A DNA stretch of 64,000 bases from Luteibacter aegosomatis (GCF_023078455.1 NZ_CP095740.1:2902001-2966000); one strand, 5' to 3'. Counted from the stretch's first letter, positions 48,001 through 56,728 are shown. The notes: a model not told the origin generated them from the letters alone. Numbers and translations are program-made.

Positions 48001-48648
48001 CGCCAGCGGCGCCCCGACCGAGAGTTCGTCGCCGAGTCCCTGGCGAAAGACGAATTCGCGCGCGGAATACGGGTTGTCGAGATACGCGATCACGTCGCCC
48101 GAGCGCACGCGTGCCAGCGCCTCGGCGGTGGACTGGGTCTCCACCAGGGTGGTATCGGGCAATTCACGCCGCAACGCCGTGATGTCGAAATAGCCGGCGT
48201 GCACGGCGAGCCGTTTGCCGCGCAGGTCGCCCGGCCGATGGATGGGTGGGCCGTCGTTGCGCTCCACCAGGGCGGGAAGCGATTCGAAATAGGTCGCGCC
48301 CACCCGTATGCCCGGCATGCCCTGCTCCATGGGCGTCACCGTGGTGGCCACGTCGATGTCGCCCCGGGACAGGGCCTGGAGCAGCGCTGGCCAGTCGGAG
48401 TAGGCTCGCGTCTGCAGCGTCACTCCCAACTGCTTGGCGATCTCTTTGAGATAATTCGGACCCAGCCCTTCCAGATCACCGTCGTGAAGGTCCTCGAAAG
48501 GAGGATAGCCCTCGCGGTAGGTGCCCACCGTCCAGACGGGATGTTTTCTCAACCATTCGGCGTCCTGCGCCGACAGCGGCCCTTCCGGAAGCGCCCAGAC
48601 CCCTCGCGGCAATATCAGCAGGATGAACAGCAGGAGGGCTCTGAGCAC
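45094..48648 (-). CDS. BvgS-type hybrid sensor histidine kinase
   Basis: The 1184-residue protein combines, in order, a signal peptide (MLRALLLFILLILPRGVWA), two periplasmic solute-binding (Venus-flytrap) domains (about residues 38-270 and 285-510), one membrane helix near 520-545 (VAPFVALLLLSLIAISYAYL) and a PAS domain (about 560-675). The histidine-kinase core follows, with His near 703 in ATISHEIRTPMNG. The ATPase has NLLGNAIKFT and DTGIGI. A receiver carries Asp in DLLLVDCHMPRMDG (about 994), and a C-terminal Hpt domain has WIHHVLGGVNVFG. It is a complete His-Asp-His phosphorelay. The signal it senses is unknown. Confidence 0.94.
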   Translation of the reverse strand: MLRALLLFILLILPRGVWALPEGPLSAQDAEWLRKHPVWTVGTYREGYPPFEDLHDGDLEGLGPNYLKEIAKQLGVTLQTRAYSDWPALLQALSRGDIDVATTVTPMEQGMPGIRVGATYFESLPALVERNDGPPIHRPGDLRGKRLAVHAGYFDITALRRELPDTTLVETQSTAEALARVRSGDVIAYLDNPYSAREFVFRQGLGDELSVGAPLALPISALAFAVPEGRAPIGRAIDHALGELTAADHGRLRARWVGRDIAPRPRLGGIPLSEKEKAWLHDLPPLRLGVDPSYAPFSLFTEQGEAEGLALDYVREIAAELGLRVVQVPSDDWTGTVARVKRGEVDLVGAINPQSATLPDLEASVPYLDFPIMIVTREGSPTLAGKDDLSGKAVFGNTSRAPIRKLLEGISGVRAIGVPTEAEGLQRLAAGEGDAFVGNLASIDYLIRGHYLGRLKVAAPTGENEAIAVGVRRDLAPQLLPLVNRVLVNLSTHRQQEIRNTWFASHYVVGPTWREIAGRVAPFVALLLLSLIAISYAYLNLRRETRRREHTERRLAEVTAHVPAVVYEAVRGTDGSYAMTYVGGNPHSILGVEPGQFFGGGESLRVPVQAEERARMHEAFERSARELTPLHVTVRAKVGGRVRYLSSDAVVLAAADGTVHWNGYWVDVTAQELAARHLAHARDEAEAATRAKSDFLATISHEIRTPMNGVIGLLDVLEQTRLDDEQRRMVATIEHSAEALLHILDDVLDFSKIEAGHLALDPRSADLRAIVEGAVAIMLGQAHGKGLRIDVRLDDALAPAFLIDDGRLRQVLLNLLGNAIKFTAEGEVVIAVAVAEDLGTRQRLSITVSDTGIGIHAAKLRHVFAPFSQAESSTTRRFGGTGLGLAISRRLVERMGGHIAIDSEPGRGTRVTVTIELPVADAPPAPAAVPAAAPGDRPVHPEARILLAEDHPVNQELVRIQLGLRGYVCDVVDDGIAALEALAHGRYDLLLVDCHMPRMDGYEVAREVRRREAGGATRLPIVAMTADARADQRDVCLAAGMDDLLSKPIRLETFHATVERWLHRHEPPLPVIDMLRMRRAFGPDENVASVMRAGVSATREALERLPHVLERADAKEAAGWIHHVLGGVNVFGTSEVGTEGERLETALRDGAALDVAAVEAFAASVRAFTDGLERFAERLAIDVS

Positions 48649-48733
48649 GTCGCGGGCTTCGTCAGGTGAACCTTAATGGGCATAATCGGCCGGAACTCGA
48701 CACGCCGCAAATGTAAGCAAGGAGAATGCAGGC

Positions 48734-49369
48734 ATGCCACTCAAAGTCATTCTGGCAGACGATCATCCGCTCGTTCTGGTCGGAGGAGGCCTGGCGCTAA
48801 GGAATGCGCATATCGATGTCGTCGGCGAGGCCAAAAATGCCGAAGAACTGCTCGCGTTGCTGAAAACCACGCCATGCGACGTAGTGATTACGGATTTTCT
48901 CATGCCCAGCGAGCGTGAAGACGACGGTCTCGCCCTGGTCGACCGGCTGGCCAAGGAGCATCCCGACGTGGCCGTCGTCGTCCTCACGATGATCAACCGG
49001 GCCGCCGCACTCAATTCGATGCTCAAGAAAGGCGCGCGCGGCATCGTCGACAAGCGGGCATCGATGGACGAACTGGCCCTGGCCGCGAAAGCGGTGCACT
49101 CGGGCGAAACCTATCTCAGCGATACCCTGCTCGACATCCTCAACGAGGCCGACGAAAACTCCGTGGCCATGCCGGGCGCCCCTCTGTCGCTGCGCGAGAC
49201 GGAAGTACTCAAGGCCTTCGTCAAAGGCATGTCGTTGCAGGAAATCGCCGACCTCGAAGGCAAGTCGGTGAAGACCATCAGCCGGCAGAAACGCGACGCC
49301 ATGCGCAAGCTGGGCGTGAACCACGACAGCCTGCTGAAGGACACCGCGCGCGATCTCGGCCTGATCTGA
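48734..49369 (+). CDS. BvgA-type response regulator (NarL/FixJ)
   Basis: The 211-residue protein has a receiver domain (VILADDHPLVLVGGGLALRN, phospho-Asp near residue 54 in DVVITDFLMPSE, and Lys in VDKRASMDEL) and a LuxR-type helix-turn-helix (LSLRETEVLKAFVKGMSLQE, then GKSVKTISRQKRDAMRKLG). It is divergent from the hybrid kinase with 85 bases between and is its obvious partner, as in Bordetella BvgAS. The intergenic region is short, so both genes may be coordinately controlled. Confidence 0.93.
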   Translation: MPLKVILADDHPLVLVGGGLALRNAHIDVVGEAKNAEELLALLKTTPCDVVITDFLMPSEREDDGLALVDRLAKEHPDVAVVVLTMINRAAALNSMLKKGARGIVDKRASMDELALAAKAVHSGETYLSDTLLDILNEADENSVAMPGAPLSLRETEVLKAFVKGMSLQEIADLEGKSVKTISRQKRDAMRKLGVNHDSLLKDTARDLGLI

Positions 49370-49419
49370 TCTGACGTCCCTACCACCGCACCGGCGCAGA
49401 TCGACGCCCAGTGCGGGAC

Positions 49420-50220
49420 CTACGCCCCGTACCGCAAGGGCTCCGGGTAAACCCGTCCCACCCTCAACGGCTGAAAGCACGGCGCCTCCGCATAGAACGC
49501 CTCGTCGGCCGTGCGCTCGTGCCAGCCGGGTACGCCCGACACGGGCAACGGCCGCAATTCCTGCGGATCGTTGAGGATCGCGCCCGAGGCGATCGCCTCG
49601 GCGCATCGCGCCATCGCGTCGCCGTCGCCCATCACCACCAACGCCTTGCCCACCAGAAGCTTGTCCGGCGTGAGAGCATGCTCCAGCAGAGCATGGCCAA
49701 AGAGCTCCACGCGCGCCTCGCCGCTCCTCCACGCCGCGCGATGCGTCCAGAAGAGCGCATGCCAGTCGTGTGCATTCCATGCGTCGAGCATCGCCCCGTC
49801 ACGCAGGGACACCACGATGCCCGCCTCGTCGAAATGCGTGAGGGCGCATTGCGGCCGCGACCGTTCGCGTGGCCCCATCCGTTCGATCTCGGCCATCTGT
49901 CGCGCGTTGAGCGCACGCTTCAAGGCACCGTAGCGAACCCATACGAGTGCATTGAACAGGTCGTGCCAGTTGTCGGGCCGCGTGGCGATACGCCCATGCC
50001 GCGCGATGCGCTCCTCATAGTGAAGACCGTCGGCCAACAGGTCGCGGTCCTGCGCCACGAAGCGCACGTCGTCATCGCGGGGCAGCAGGTCGTTGAGACG
50101 TTGCACGTCCGGCCACGTCGCCCCTTCGAGCAGCGAAGCGAACGCCGACCAAAGGGAAAGCGGCGGTGACGCCAGCACGCCACGATCGAACGCATCGCGT
50201 GCCGGCGCCACATAGCGCAT
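49420..50220 (-). CDS. DUF3025 family protein
   Basis: The 266-residue cytoplasmic protein has the DUF3025 layout: ARIATRPDNWHDLFNALVWV near the middle, RSRPQCALTHFDEAGIVVSL, WHALFWTHRAAW, VELFGHALLEHAL and the C-terminal GWHERTADEAFYAEAPCFQPLR. The start at 50220 was chosen because it removes an out-of-family N-terminal extension that overlaps rimO. It begins five bases after the rimO stop codon and is probably cotranscribed with rimO. Function unknown. Confidence 0.88.
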   Translation of the reverse strand: MRYVAPARDAFDRGVLASPPLSLWSAFASLLEGATWPDVQRLNDLLPRDDDVRFVAQDRDLLADGLHYEERIARHGRIATRPDNWHDLFNALVWVRYGALKRALNARQMAEIERMGPRERSRPQCALTHFDEAGIVVSLRDGAMLDAWNAHDWHALFWTHRAAWRSGEARVELFGHALLEHALTPDKLLVGKALVVMGDGDAMARCAEAIASGAILNDPQELRPLPVSGVPGWHERTADEAFYAEAPCFQPLRVGRVYPEPLRYGA

Positions 50221-50225
50221 GACGA

Positions 50226-51548
50226 TTACGCCAGGCGGCCGTAGAGATCGTGCGCGTCGGCCTCTTCGACCAGCACGTCGACGAATTGACCCGGCTTCAG
50301 CAGCTGGCCGTCGTCGATACGCACGGCACCGTCGATTTCCGGCGCATCGGCGCTCGAACGACCCCACGCGCCGTCGGTGTCGATCTCGTCGACCAGCACC
50401 TTGATCGTCTTGCCCACCTTGCGCTGGAGCTTGGCGGCGGAAATTTCCGCCTGCACCGCCATGAACTGCTCGAGGCGGTCTTCCTTCAGCTCTTCGTCGA
50501 CCTGGCCCGGCAACTCGTTGGCCTTGGCCCCGTCCACCGGCGAATAGGCGAACGCGCCCACGCGGTCGAGTTCGGCTTCGCGCAGGAAGTCGAGCAGCTC
50601 GTTGAACTCGGCATCGGTCTCGCCGGGGAAGCCGACGATGAAGGTGCTGCGGATCGTGAGGTCGGGCACCTGGCGGCGCCAGTTCTGGATCCGCTCGAGG
50701 GTCTTGTCGACGTTGCCAGGGCGCTTCATCAGCTTGAGGATGCGCGGGCTGGCGTGCTGGAACGGGATGTCGAGATAGGGAAGGATCTTCCCCTCGGCCA
50801 TCAGAGGCATCACCTCGTCCACGTGCGGATACGGGTAGACGTAATGCAGGCGCGTCCACACGCCGAGCTCGGCGAGGCCTTCGCACAGTTCGGTCATGCG
50901 CGTGCGGTAGGACTTGCCGCGCCATTCGCGTTCGGCGTAGCGCACGTCGACACCGTAGGCGCTGGTGTCCTGCGAGATCACCAGGAGTTCCTTCACGCCA
51001 CCCTTGACGAGCTTCTCGGCCTCGACGAGCACTTGGTCGACCGGACGGCTGACGAGGTCGCCGCGCATCGAGGGGATGATGCAGAAGCTGCAGCGGTGGT
51101 TGCAGCCTTCGGAAATCTTCAGGTAGGCGTAGTGCTTCGGCGTGAGTTTCACGCCCGTATCGGGCACGAGGTCGAGGAACTTGTTGCGCGCCGGCGGGAG
51201 CGCCTTGTGCACCGCGCTCATGACCGAGGCGTAATCCTGCGGCCCCGTGATGGCGAGCACGTCGGGATAGCTCTCGCGGATCAGCTCCTCGCGCTTGCCC
51301 AGGCAACCGGTCACGATGACCTTGCCGTTCTCATGCAGCGCCTCGCCGATGGCATCGAGCGATTCCTGCACGGCCGAGTCGATGAAGCCGCAGGTGTTGA
51401 CCACCACCGCGTCGGCGGCATCGTAGCTGGGCACGATCTCGTAGCCCTCCACCTTGAGCTGGGTAAGGATGCGTTCGGAATCGACGAGCGCCTTCGGGCA
51501 GCCAAGGCTGACGAAACCGATCTTCTGGGTCTGGGCGGCCTGGGACAT
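50226..51548 (-). CDS. rimO: Ribosomal protein S12 methylthiotransferase RimO
   Basis: This radical-SAM enzyme adds a methylthio group to Asp of ribosomal protein S12. It has 440 residues. The N-terminal MTTase domain holds Cys residues of the second 4Fe-4S cluster ([23 protein letters not shown] and GCLGKR). The radical-SAM motif CxxxCxxC is in [19 protein letters not shown]-terminal TRAM domain ([20 protein letters not shown]) follows. RimO rather than MiaB is indicated by [14 protein letters not shown]. Confidence 0.96.
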   Translation of the reverse strand: MSQAAQTQKIGFVSLGCPKALVDSERILTQLKVEGYEIVPSYDAADAVVVNTCGFIDSAVQESLDAIGEALHENGKVIVTGCLGKREELIRESYPDVLAITGPQDYASVMSAVHKALPPARNKFLDLVPDTGVKLTPKHYAYLKISEGCNHRCSFCIIPSMRGDLVSRPVDQVLVEAEKLVKGGVKELLVISQDTSAYGVDVRYAEREWRGKSYRTRMTELCEGLAELGVWTRLHYVYPYPHVDEVMPLMAEGKILPYLDIPFQHASPRILKLMKRPGNVDKTLERIQNWRRQVPDLTIRSTFIVGFPGETDAEFNELLDFLREAELDRVGAFAYSPVDGAKANELPGQVDEELKEDRLEQFMAVQAEISAAKLQRKVGKTIKVLVDEIDTDGAWGRSSADAPEIDGAVRIDDGQLLKPGQFVDVLVEEADAHDLYGRLA

Positions 51549-51749
51549 GTGCCGTGGGTACCGGAGGAGGGAAATCGCGCATTATAGCCGGACCGGCTGC
51601 CTCACCGGGAAAGCACTCCGGATCGTTCTCATGCGGACGGAGATTCTTCGAGGGACATGGCACCTCGGCGATGTGCCGGCGTCCGGAACGTTCGCCATGG
51701 GGCGAGCCCCGGACACGGAAAGTCGCCGGGATACGGCACACTCTCACGC

Positions 51750-52538
51750 ATGCCATGGCCGTCGGATTATCAGGAACGACTTCTCCCGGTCCGCCTGTCG
51801 GAGGCGATCGAAGCCGAGTGGACATTCACGGCGTCCACCGATGGCACGCACCTCGTGCTTCCGGATGGCCGGATGGACCTCATCGTCGCCTTTCGGGGTG
51901 ACGAAGAAGGCGGGCTGGCCCATGTGAAGGTGTTGATCGTCGGGCCCGCGCGGCGCTGGGCGGATGTCCCGGTAGCGGCCAGTGACCGCTTCCGGGGCGT
52001 GCGCTTCCGGCCCGGCTGGGGCGGGCCATGCCTCGGCGTCGACCCCATGTCGCTGCAAGACCGCGCACTGATCGGCAACGAAGCCGAAGCGGTGCTCGGT
52101 GCGGACCGCCGCACGATCCACGCGGCTCGAACGCCTTCGGCGCTGATGGCGGCATTGAGCGAGATCGCGCATCGACGCGCGGCGGCGGCGCAAGCGCCCG
52201 CCGCGACGGTCCGGCGTGCACTCACCGTCATCCAGGCCTCCGGCGGACGTCTGCGCCTGGACGAGGTCGCCCGTCTCGTGGGGGTGCCGGAACGGACGCT
52301 GAGACGTCAGTTGACCCTTGCGGTGGGATTGTCCTTCAAGGCGTTTTCGTCGGTGTTGCGCTTCCAGCGCGCCGTGCGGCTGCTTACCGATGGATCCGCC
52401 CCGCTCGATCCGGCCGCTGCGGCGATCGAAAGCGGCTATAGCGACCAGGCCCACATGACCCGCGAGTTCCGGCGCCATGGCGGTTTCACCCCCGGTAGTC
52501 GCCCGCCGCTGGTCCTGGTCGGCATGTCGGCGGAATGA
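51750..52538 (+). CDS. AraC-type transcriptional regulator
   Basis: The 262-residue protein has a C-terminal AraC double helix-turn-helix (LDEVARLVGVPERTLRRQL and AIESGYSDQAHMTREFRRHG). It has an N-terminal DUF6597-like domain (HLVLPDGRMDLIVAF and RFRGVRFRPGWGGPCLGVD). The start at 51750 (MPWPSDYQERLLP) was chosen because it fits the family; a longer frame starting 93 bases upstream is Arg/Gly-rich and unlikely. Its stop lies just before the VOC gene, which it may regulate. Confidence 0.87.
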   Translation: MPWPSDYQERLLPVRLSEAIEAEWTFTASTDGTHLVLPDGRMDLIVAFRGDEEGGLAHVKVLIVGPARRWADVPVAASDRFRGVRFRPGWGGPCLGVDPMSLQDRALIGNEAEAVLGADRRTIHAARTPSALMAALSEIAHRRAAAAQAPAATVRRALTVIQASGGRLRLDEVARLVGVPERTLRRQLTLAVGLSFKAFSSVLRFQRAVRLLTDGSAPLDPAAAAIESGYSDQAHMTREFRRHGGFTPGSRPPLVLVGMSAE

Positions 52539-52612
52539 ACTGGCCGATTTCTTCAAGCGGGATGGAGGTGGTGGACCCTACGCTGCATCCCCATCACCAC
52601 GGGGGAAATATG

Positions 52613-53002
52613 ATGCGTCTTGGCTATACGATCATCTACGTGCAGGACGTCACCTCAACGGTGGCGTTCTACGAACGGGCCTTCGGCCTGCAACGCCGCT
52701 TCGTCCACGAGAGCGGTCTCTACGCGGAAATGGCGACCGGCGACACTACGCTCGGCTTCGCCGCCGAATCGATGGCGGAACGCAACGGCGTGGCCATTCG
52801 TCCGAACGGCCGAAACGAGCTTCCGGCGGGCTTCGAGATATGCCTGGTGACGGAGGCACCCGAGCAGGGCTACGACCAGGCCGTCGCGGCGGGCGCGCTG
52901 CCCGTCAAGGGCGTCGACACCAAACCCTGGGGCCAGCGCGTCGGCTACGTGCGGGATATCAACGGATGCCTGGTCGAAATCTGCTCGCCGATGGCAGGGT
53001 GA
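52613..53002 (+). CDS. VOC/glyoxalase-fold protein
   Basis: A 129-residue protein of the vicinal-oxygen-chelate superfamily, starting LGYTIIYVQDVTSTVAFYER and ending in GYVRDINGCLVEICSPM with the expected metal-ligand Glu. The central GVDTKPWGQRVGYV is typical of bleomycin-resistance/glyoxalase-like enzymes. Of the two adjacent ATG codons, 52613 sits at a better distance from GGGGGA; 52610 is possible. Substrate unknown. It follows the AraC gene by 74 bases. Confidence 0.85.
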   Translation: MRLGYTIIYVQDVTSTVAFYERAFGLQRRFVHESGLYAEMATGDTTLGFAAESMAERNGVAIRPNGRNELPAGFEICLVTEAPEQGYDQAVAAGALPVKGVDTKPWGQRVGYVRDINGCLVEICSPMAG

Positions 53003-53147
53003 AACATTCGCCGAGGCCACGGGTCGGCACCGGGATCACATGGTGAAGACCCGCGTGGCGATCGCCGGAGACGATATCCACCACGATCTTGCGACGAGGG
53101 TTGCGTTAACCTTGACGGATTATTCTCATCATCCTTGGAGACGCAGC

Positions 53148-53819
53148 ATGGGCCGCACCCTGATCCTCGATACCTCCCGCCCGCCGGAAAGCATCGACGC
53201 CTACCTCGCCGAGCCCGCCGGCACGCCAAAGGGCGGCATCGTCGTCATCCAGGAGATCTTCGGCGTCAACGCCCATATCCGCAGCGTGGCCGACCGCTTC
53301 GCCGCGGAGGGATACGTGGCCATCGCGCCGGCCCTGTTCGATCCGGTGGAGAAAGGCGTGGAACTGGGCTACGACCAGGAGGGCATGACCAAGGGCGTGA
53401 AGCTGATTTCCGAGCTGGGGCTGAAGCGCCCCACCGACGACGTGGCGATCGCCGCCGGTTACCTGGCCGACAACTACAAGGTGAAGGTCGGCACGGTGGG
53501 CTACTGCTGGGGCGGCACGGTGGCCTTGCTGGCCGCCTTGCGCCTGGGGCTGCCCTCGTCGAGCTATTACGGCGCGCGCAACGTGCCCTTCCTGAGCGAA
53601 CCGGCCAAGGCCAACGTGATCTTCCACTTCGGCGAGCGCGACCACGGCATTCCGCCGGAGATGGTCGAAAAGCATCGCGAACTGAAGCCGGAAATGGACA
53701 CGTGGGTGTATCCGGCCGACCACGGCTTCAACTGCGACGTGCGCGCCAGCTACGACGAGCCCAGCGCGAAGCTCGCCTGGGAGCGCACCCTCGCCTTCTT
53801 CGCCCGCGAACTGGCGTGA
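53148..53819 (+). CDS. Dienelactone hydrolase family protein
   Basis: The 223-residue alpha/beta hydrolase has the family triad: Cys in VGYCWGGTVALL, Asp in HFGERDHGIPPE and His in YPADHGFNCD. Other features are GGIVVIQEIFGVNAHIRSVA and ERTLAFFARELA. Members hydrolyse dienelactones or other small esters in the cytoplasm. The start at 53148 was chosen over an upstream one because it has GGAG at a good distance and matches the family start. The next gene starts with GTG overlapping its stop codon. Confidence 0.93.
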   Translation: MGRTLILDTSRPPESIDAYLAEPAGTPKGGIVVIQEIFGVNAHIRSVADRFAAEGYVAIAPALFDPVEKGVELGYDQEGMTKGVKLISELGLKRPTDDVAIAAGYLADNYKVKVGTVGYCWGGTVALLAALRLGLPSSSYYGARNVPFLSEPAKANVIFHFGERDHGIPPEMVEKHRELKPEMDTWVYPADHGFNCDVRASYDEPSAKLAWERTLAFFARELA

Positions 53820-54232
53820 GCGCAACGTTCGAACTGGATCCGCGGCTCGCCGGCGACACGGTCGTCGTCGGCGACCTGCCGCTGTGCCGCGTGCTGCTGA
53901 TGCGCGACCGCCGCTTCGCCTGGCTGGTGCTGGTGCCTCGACAGGCGGGGCGCGTGGAAGTGGCCGACCTGTCCGACGACGACCGCGCCACGCTTTGGCA
54001 CGAGGTGGACCTCGCCGGGGCGGCACTGCGTCAGGTGGCTTCCTGCGACAAGCTCAATATCGGCGCACTCGGCAACATCGTGCGGCAGTTGCACGTGCAT
54101 GTGGTGGCGCGAGTGGAAGGCGATGCGGCGTGGCCGGGGCCGGTATGGGGGGCGGGGAAGTCCGAGGCGTACGGGGACGCGGATATAGAGGAAAGAGTCC
54201 GCTCCCTGGCGTCGGCCCTCGACCTTGCCTGA
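53816..54232 (+). CDS. HIT-family nucleotide-binding protein
   Basis: The 138-residue protein starts with GTG inside the stop of the upstream hydrolase gene, suggesting coupled translation. The histidine-triad region reads QLHVHVVARVEGDAAWPGP: the first His is Gln, a pattern seen in a diadenosine-polyphosphate-hydrolase-like branch, while the two following His are kept. It should bind and cut nucleotide phosphoramide or polyphosphate bonds. A family 1 REPIN and a terminator follow. Confidence 0.88.
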   Translation: MSATFELDPRLAGDTVVVGDLPLCRVLLMRDRRFAWLVLVPRQAGRVEVADLSDDDRATLWHEVDLAGAALRQVASCDKLNIGALGNIVRQLHVHVVARVEGDAAWPGPVWGAGKSEAYGDADIEERVRSLASALDLA

Positions 54233-54234
54233 CC

Positions 54235-54364
54235 CCTCACGTCGTTCCTGCGCAGGCAGGAACCTAGCGCCTTGAATACGGTTTTCGCGAGGAGGCGATG
54301 CGGCTCTTCCGCCTGTCCGGACGAAAGGCGCTGGGTTCCTGCTTTCACAGGAACGACGTGAGGT
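54235..54364. repeat. REP-like inverted pair, family 1 (REPIN)
   Basis: The first copy (54235-54274) reads CTCACGTCGTTCCTGCG...GGAACCTAGCGCC; the second (54325-54364) is the reverse, GGCGCTGGGTTCCTG...GAACGACGTGAGG. The order of the two orientations is opposite to that at 3976-4075, so both head-to-head and tail-to-tail pairs occur. Confidence 0.8.
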
Positions 54365-54393
54365 AATCCCGGGCGTTCAATCACCCCAAAAGC

Positions 54394-54420
54394 AAATCGC
54401 CGGCTCGAGGCCGGCGATTT
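54394..54420. terminator. Hairpin between convergent genes
   Basis: AAATCGCCGGC and its complement pair around CTCGA. On the minus strand the stem is followed by GCTTTT. It may terminate both the HIT gene and the lipoprotein gene. Confidence 0.65.
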
Positions 54421-54427
54421 CGTTCGA

Positions 54428-54931
54428 TCAGTAACCCTGCTGCTGGCCCTGCTGCACGTCATAGGCGCCGCTGGACGCCTCCTTGCCCTGCATGCGGTCG
54501 GGCAGCGAAGACTTCTGCGGCGTGTCTTCCAGCGTGCGAGCGTCCTTCTCGACGGCGTTCAGGCGGACCAGCTCGCCCTTCTTGTCGTAATACACGGCGA
54601 AGCCGTAGTCGAGGGCCATGCGGGCCATGAAGCCCAGGTGCGCGTCACGCACCTTGGAATCGTCGCTGGGGATCAGGAGCACCGTCTTGGGCAGCTTGCC
54701 CTGGTCCTTCAGGTAGGCGAAATGGCTACCGGTGTCGGCGGCCGAAAGCACCGCGCCGTCGACCACGAACTGGCCGCTCTTGTAGGCCTTCAGGGTGTAG
54801 TCGAACTGGCCCTGCGAGCTGGCGACGTGGTCGTCCTTCGATACGCCACGATGGCAACCGGCGAGCACCAGCATGCTGGCGAGGAAGATCGCCGCGACGG
54901 CGCGGGTCATCAGGGTGGAAGCTCGGATCAT
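54428..54931 (-). CDS. Putative lipoprotein of unknown function
   Basis: The 167-residue protein has a lipoprotein signal with lipobox LAGC (FLASMLVLAGCHRG). The mature part is hydrophilic, with FDYTLKAYKSGQFVVDGAVL, HLGFMARMALDYGFAVYYDK and a Gln-rich tail (YDVQQGQQQGY). It looks like a periplasmic-facing lipoprotein of the ExbD/TolR-like or energy-sensing type in its KTVLLIPSDDSKVRDAHL region (a weak resemblance). I do not recognise the family. Confidence 0.8.
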   Translation of the reverse strand: MIRASTLMTRAVAAIFLASMLVLAGCHRGVSKDDHVASSQGQFDYTLKAYKSGQFVVDGAVLSAADTGSHFAYLKDQGKLPKTVLLIPSDDSKVRDAHLGFMARMALDYGFAVYYDKKGELVRLNAVEKDARTLEDTPQKSSLPDRMQGKEASSGAYDVQQGQQQGY

Positions 54932-55017
54932 GCGGTGTCTCCGTGGATCGGTGGGGCCTGGAAAAAGCCGAGTCTACCGCGCGCGCGTGTCGCGCGCGGC
55001 TGCGACGTGAAAGGCGT

Positions 55018-55584
55018 TCAGGTGCTCGGCAGCGTGACGCCGCGCTGACCCTGGTACTTGCCGCGACGGTCGGCGTAGGACACGTCGCAGACCTCGTCGG
55101 ATTCGAGGAAGAGCATCTGTGCCACGCCCTCGTTGGCGTAGATTTTTGCGGGCAACGGCGTGGTGTTGGAGAACTCCAGCGTCACGTGGCCTTCCCACTC
55201 GGGCTCCAGCGGCGTCACGTTCACGATGATGCCGCAGCGCGCGTAGGTGCTCTTGCCCAGGCAGATGGTGAGCACGTTGCGCGGGATGCGGAAGTACTCC
55301 ACGGTGCGCGCCAGGGCGAACGAATTCGGCGGGATGATGCACACGTCGGACTTGACGTCGACGAAGCTGCGCTCGTCGAAAGCCTTGGGGTCGACGATGG
55401 TGGAATTGATGTTGGTGAACACCTTGAACTCGTCGGCGCAGCGCACGTCGTAGCCGTAGCTCGACGTGCCGTAGGACACGAGGCGGTGGCCGTCGCGCTC
55501 CTTGACCTGGCCATGCGCGAACGGCTCGATCATGCCGTGCTGCTCGGCCATGCGGCGGATCCACTTGTCGGATTTGATGCTCAC
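55018..55584 (-). CDS. dcd: dCTP deaminase
   Basis: It converts dCTP to dUTP for thymidylate synthesis. Its 188 residues match the family. The active-site segment [20 protein letters not shown], then [19 protein letters not shown] with the catalytic Arg-Glu pair, and [20 protein letters not shown] are all present. Cytoplasmic homotrimer. It starts 58 bases after the apbC stop codon on the same strand. Confidence 0.96.
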   Translation of the reverse strand: MSIKSDKWIRRMAEQHGMIEPFAHGQVKERDGHRLVSYGTSSYGYDVRCADEFKVFTNINSTIVDPKAFDERSFVDVKSDVCIIPPNSFALARTVEYFRIPRNVLTICLGKSTYARCGIIVNVTPLEPEWEGHVTLEFSNTTPLPAKIYANEGVAQMLFLESDEVCDVSYADRRGKYQGQRGVTLPST

Positions 55585-55642
55585 TTACGATCTCCCTCGC
55601 TTGAGGCGGGAAAAATATAGGAACGCCGGGAAACCTGCCACT

Positions 55643-56728
55643 TCAGGTGTTCTGGATGACGATCTTGGGGAAGGAAATGGCCTTGTTGCGCGCCTGCAGC
55701 GAAAGCTTCGCCGCCGTGGAACGGGCGATGGCCCGGTAGCGCGCCGCGAGGTCGGACTCGGGAATGGCCGCCACGGTGGGCTTGCCGCCGTCGGCCTGCT
55801 CACGGATGCGGATGTCCAGCGGCAGGTCGCCGAGGTAGGCGATATCCGCTTCGGCCGCCATGCGCGCGCCGCCGCCCTGCCCGAAGATGTGTTCTTCGTG
55901 ACCGCAGTTCGAGCAGATGTGGGTGGCCATGTTCTCCACCACGCCGAGCACGGGTACCTCCACCTTGCGAAACATGCCCAGCGCCTTGCGGGCGTCGAGC
56001 AAGGCGATGTCCTGCGGCGTGGTGACGATGACCGCGCCGGAGACCGGCACCTTCTGGGAGAGCGTGAGCTGGATATCGCCCGTGCCCGGCGGCAGGTCGA
56101 TCACGAGGTAATCCAGGCCATCCCAGCGGGTGTCGGTGAGCAGTTGCATCAGGGCCTGGGTGACCATCGGGCCGCGCCAGATCATGGGCGTGTCGTCGTC
56201 GATCAGCACGCCGATAGACATGGCCTGCAGGCCGTGCGCCCGCATCGGCTCGATGCTCTTGCCGTCCGGCGAGACCGGCTTGCCGGCCAGGCCCAGCATG
56301 CGCGGCTGGCTGGGGCCGTAGATGTCGGCGTCGAGGATGCCCACCGTGGCGCCCTCGGCGGCCAGCGCCAGGGCGAGGTTCACCGACACCGTCGACTTGC
56401 CCACGCCGCCCTTGCCGGACGCCACCGCGATGATGTTCTTCACCCCGGGCAGCGGCGCCAGTTGCCCTTGCACCTTGTGGGCATGGATGCGCCAGCTCAC
56501 CGAGACGGCGGCCGCGGCGATGCCCGGCTCGGCCTCGAGAGCCTGGCGGGCCTCGGTGGCGGCCCGCTCCACATAACCGGCGGCTGGATAGCCCAGTTGG
56601 ATATCCACCGACACGCGGTCACCGTCTACCCCGACGGCACGGATCGAGGCGTCGAGCGGCTGACCGGAATGAGGATCGATGACGCGGTCGAGAACACCGC
56701 GCACGAGGGTTTCGCTGGCCTGGCTCAT
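55643..56728 (-). CDS. apbC: Mrp/ApbC iron-sulfur carrier ATPase
   Basis: The 361-residue protein assembles or carries Fe-S clusters. An N-terminal MIP18-like domain (VLDRVIDPHSGQPLDASIRA) is followed by the deviant Walker A ASGKGGVGKSTVSVN, DADIYGPSQPRMLG and the CxxC motif in ICSNCGHEEHIFGQGGG. The ATG at 56728 was chosen over an upstream one that would add a hydrophobic tail not seen in the family. It lies next to dcd and opposite a DUF2147 gene. Confidence 0.95.
   Translation of the reverse strand: MSQASETLVRGVLDRVIDPHSGQPLDASIRAVGVDGDRVSVDIQLGYPAAGYVERAATEARQALEAEPGIAAAAVSVSWRIHAHKVQGQLAPLPGVKNIIAVASGKGGVGKSTVSVNLALALAAEGATVGILDADIYGPSQPRMLGLAGKPVSPDGKSIEPMRAHGLQAMSIGVLIDDDTPMIWRGPMVTQALMQLLTDTRWDGLDYLVIDLPPGTGDIQLTLSQKVPVSGAVIVTTPQDIALLDARKALGMFRKVEVPVLGVVENMATHICSNCGHEEHIFGQGGGARMAAEADIAYLGDLPLDIRIREQADGGKPTVAAIPESDLAARYRAIARSTAAKLSLQARNKAISFPKIVIQNT

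Noticed and set aside
45082..48669. 1195-codon open frame antisense to the hybrid kinase
   Set aside because: No domain or normal residue use; the kinase strand explains the conservation.
53101..53130. TTGACG sequence upstream of the dienelactone hydrolase as a -35 box
   Set aside because: No acceptable -10 lies 16-18 bases downstream.
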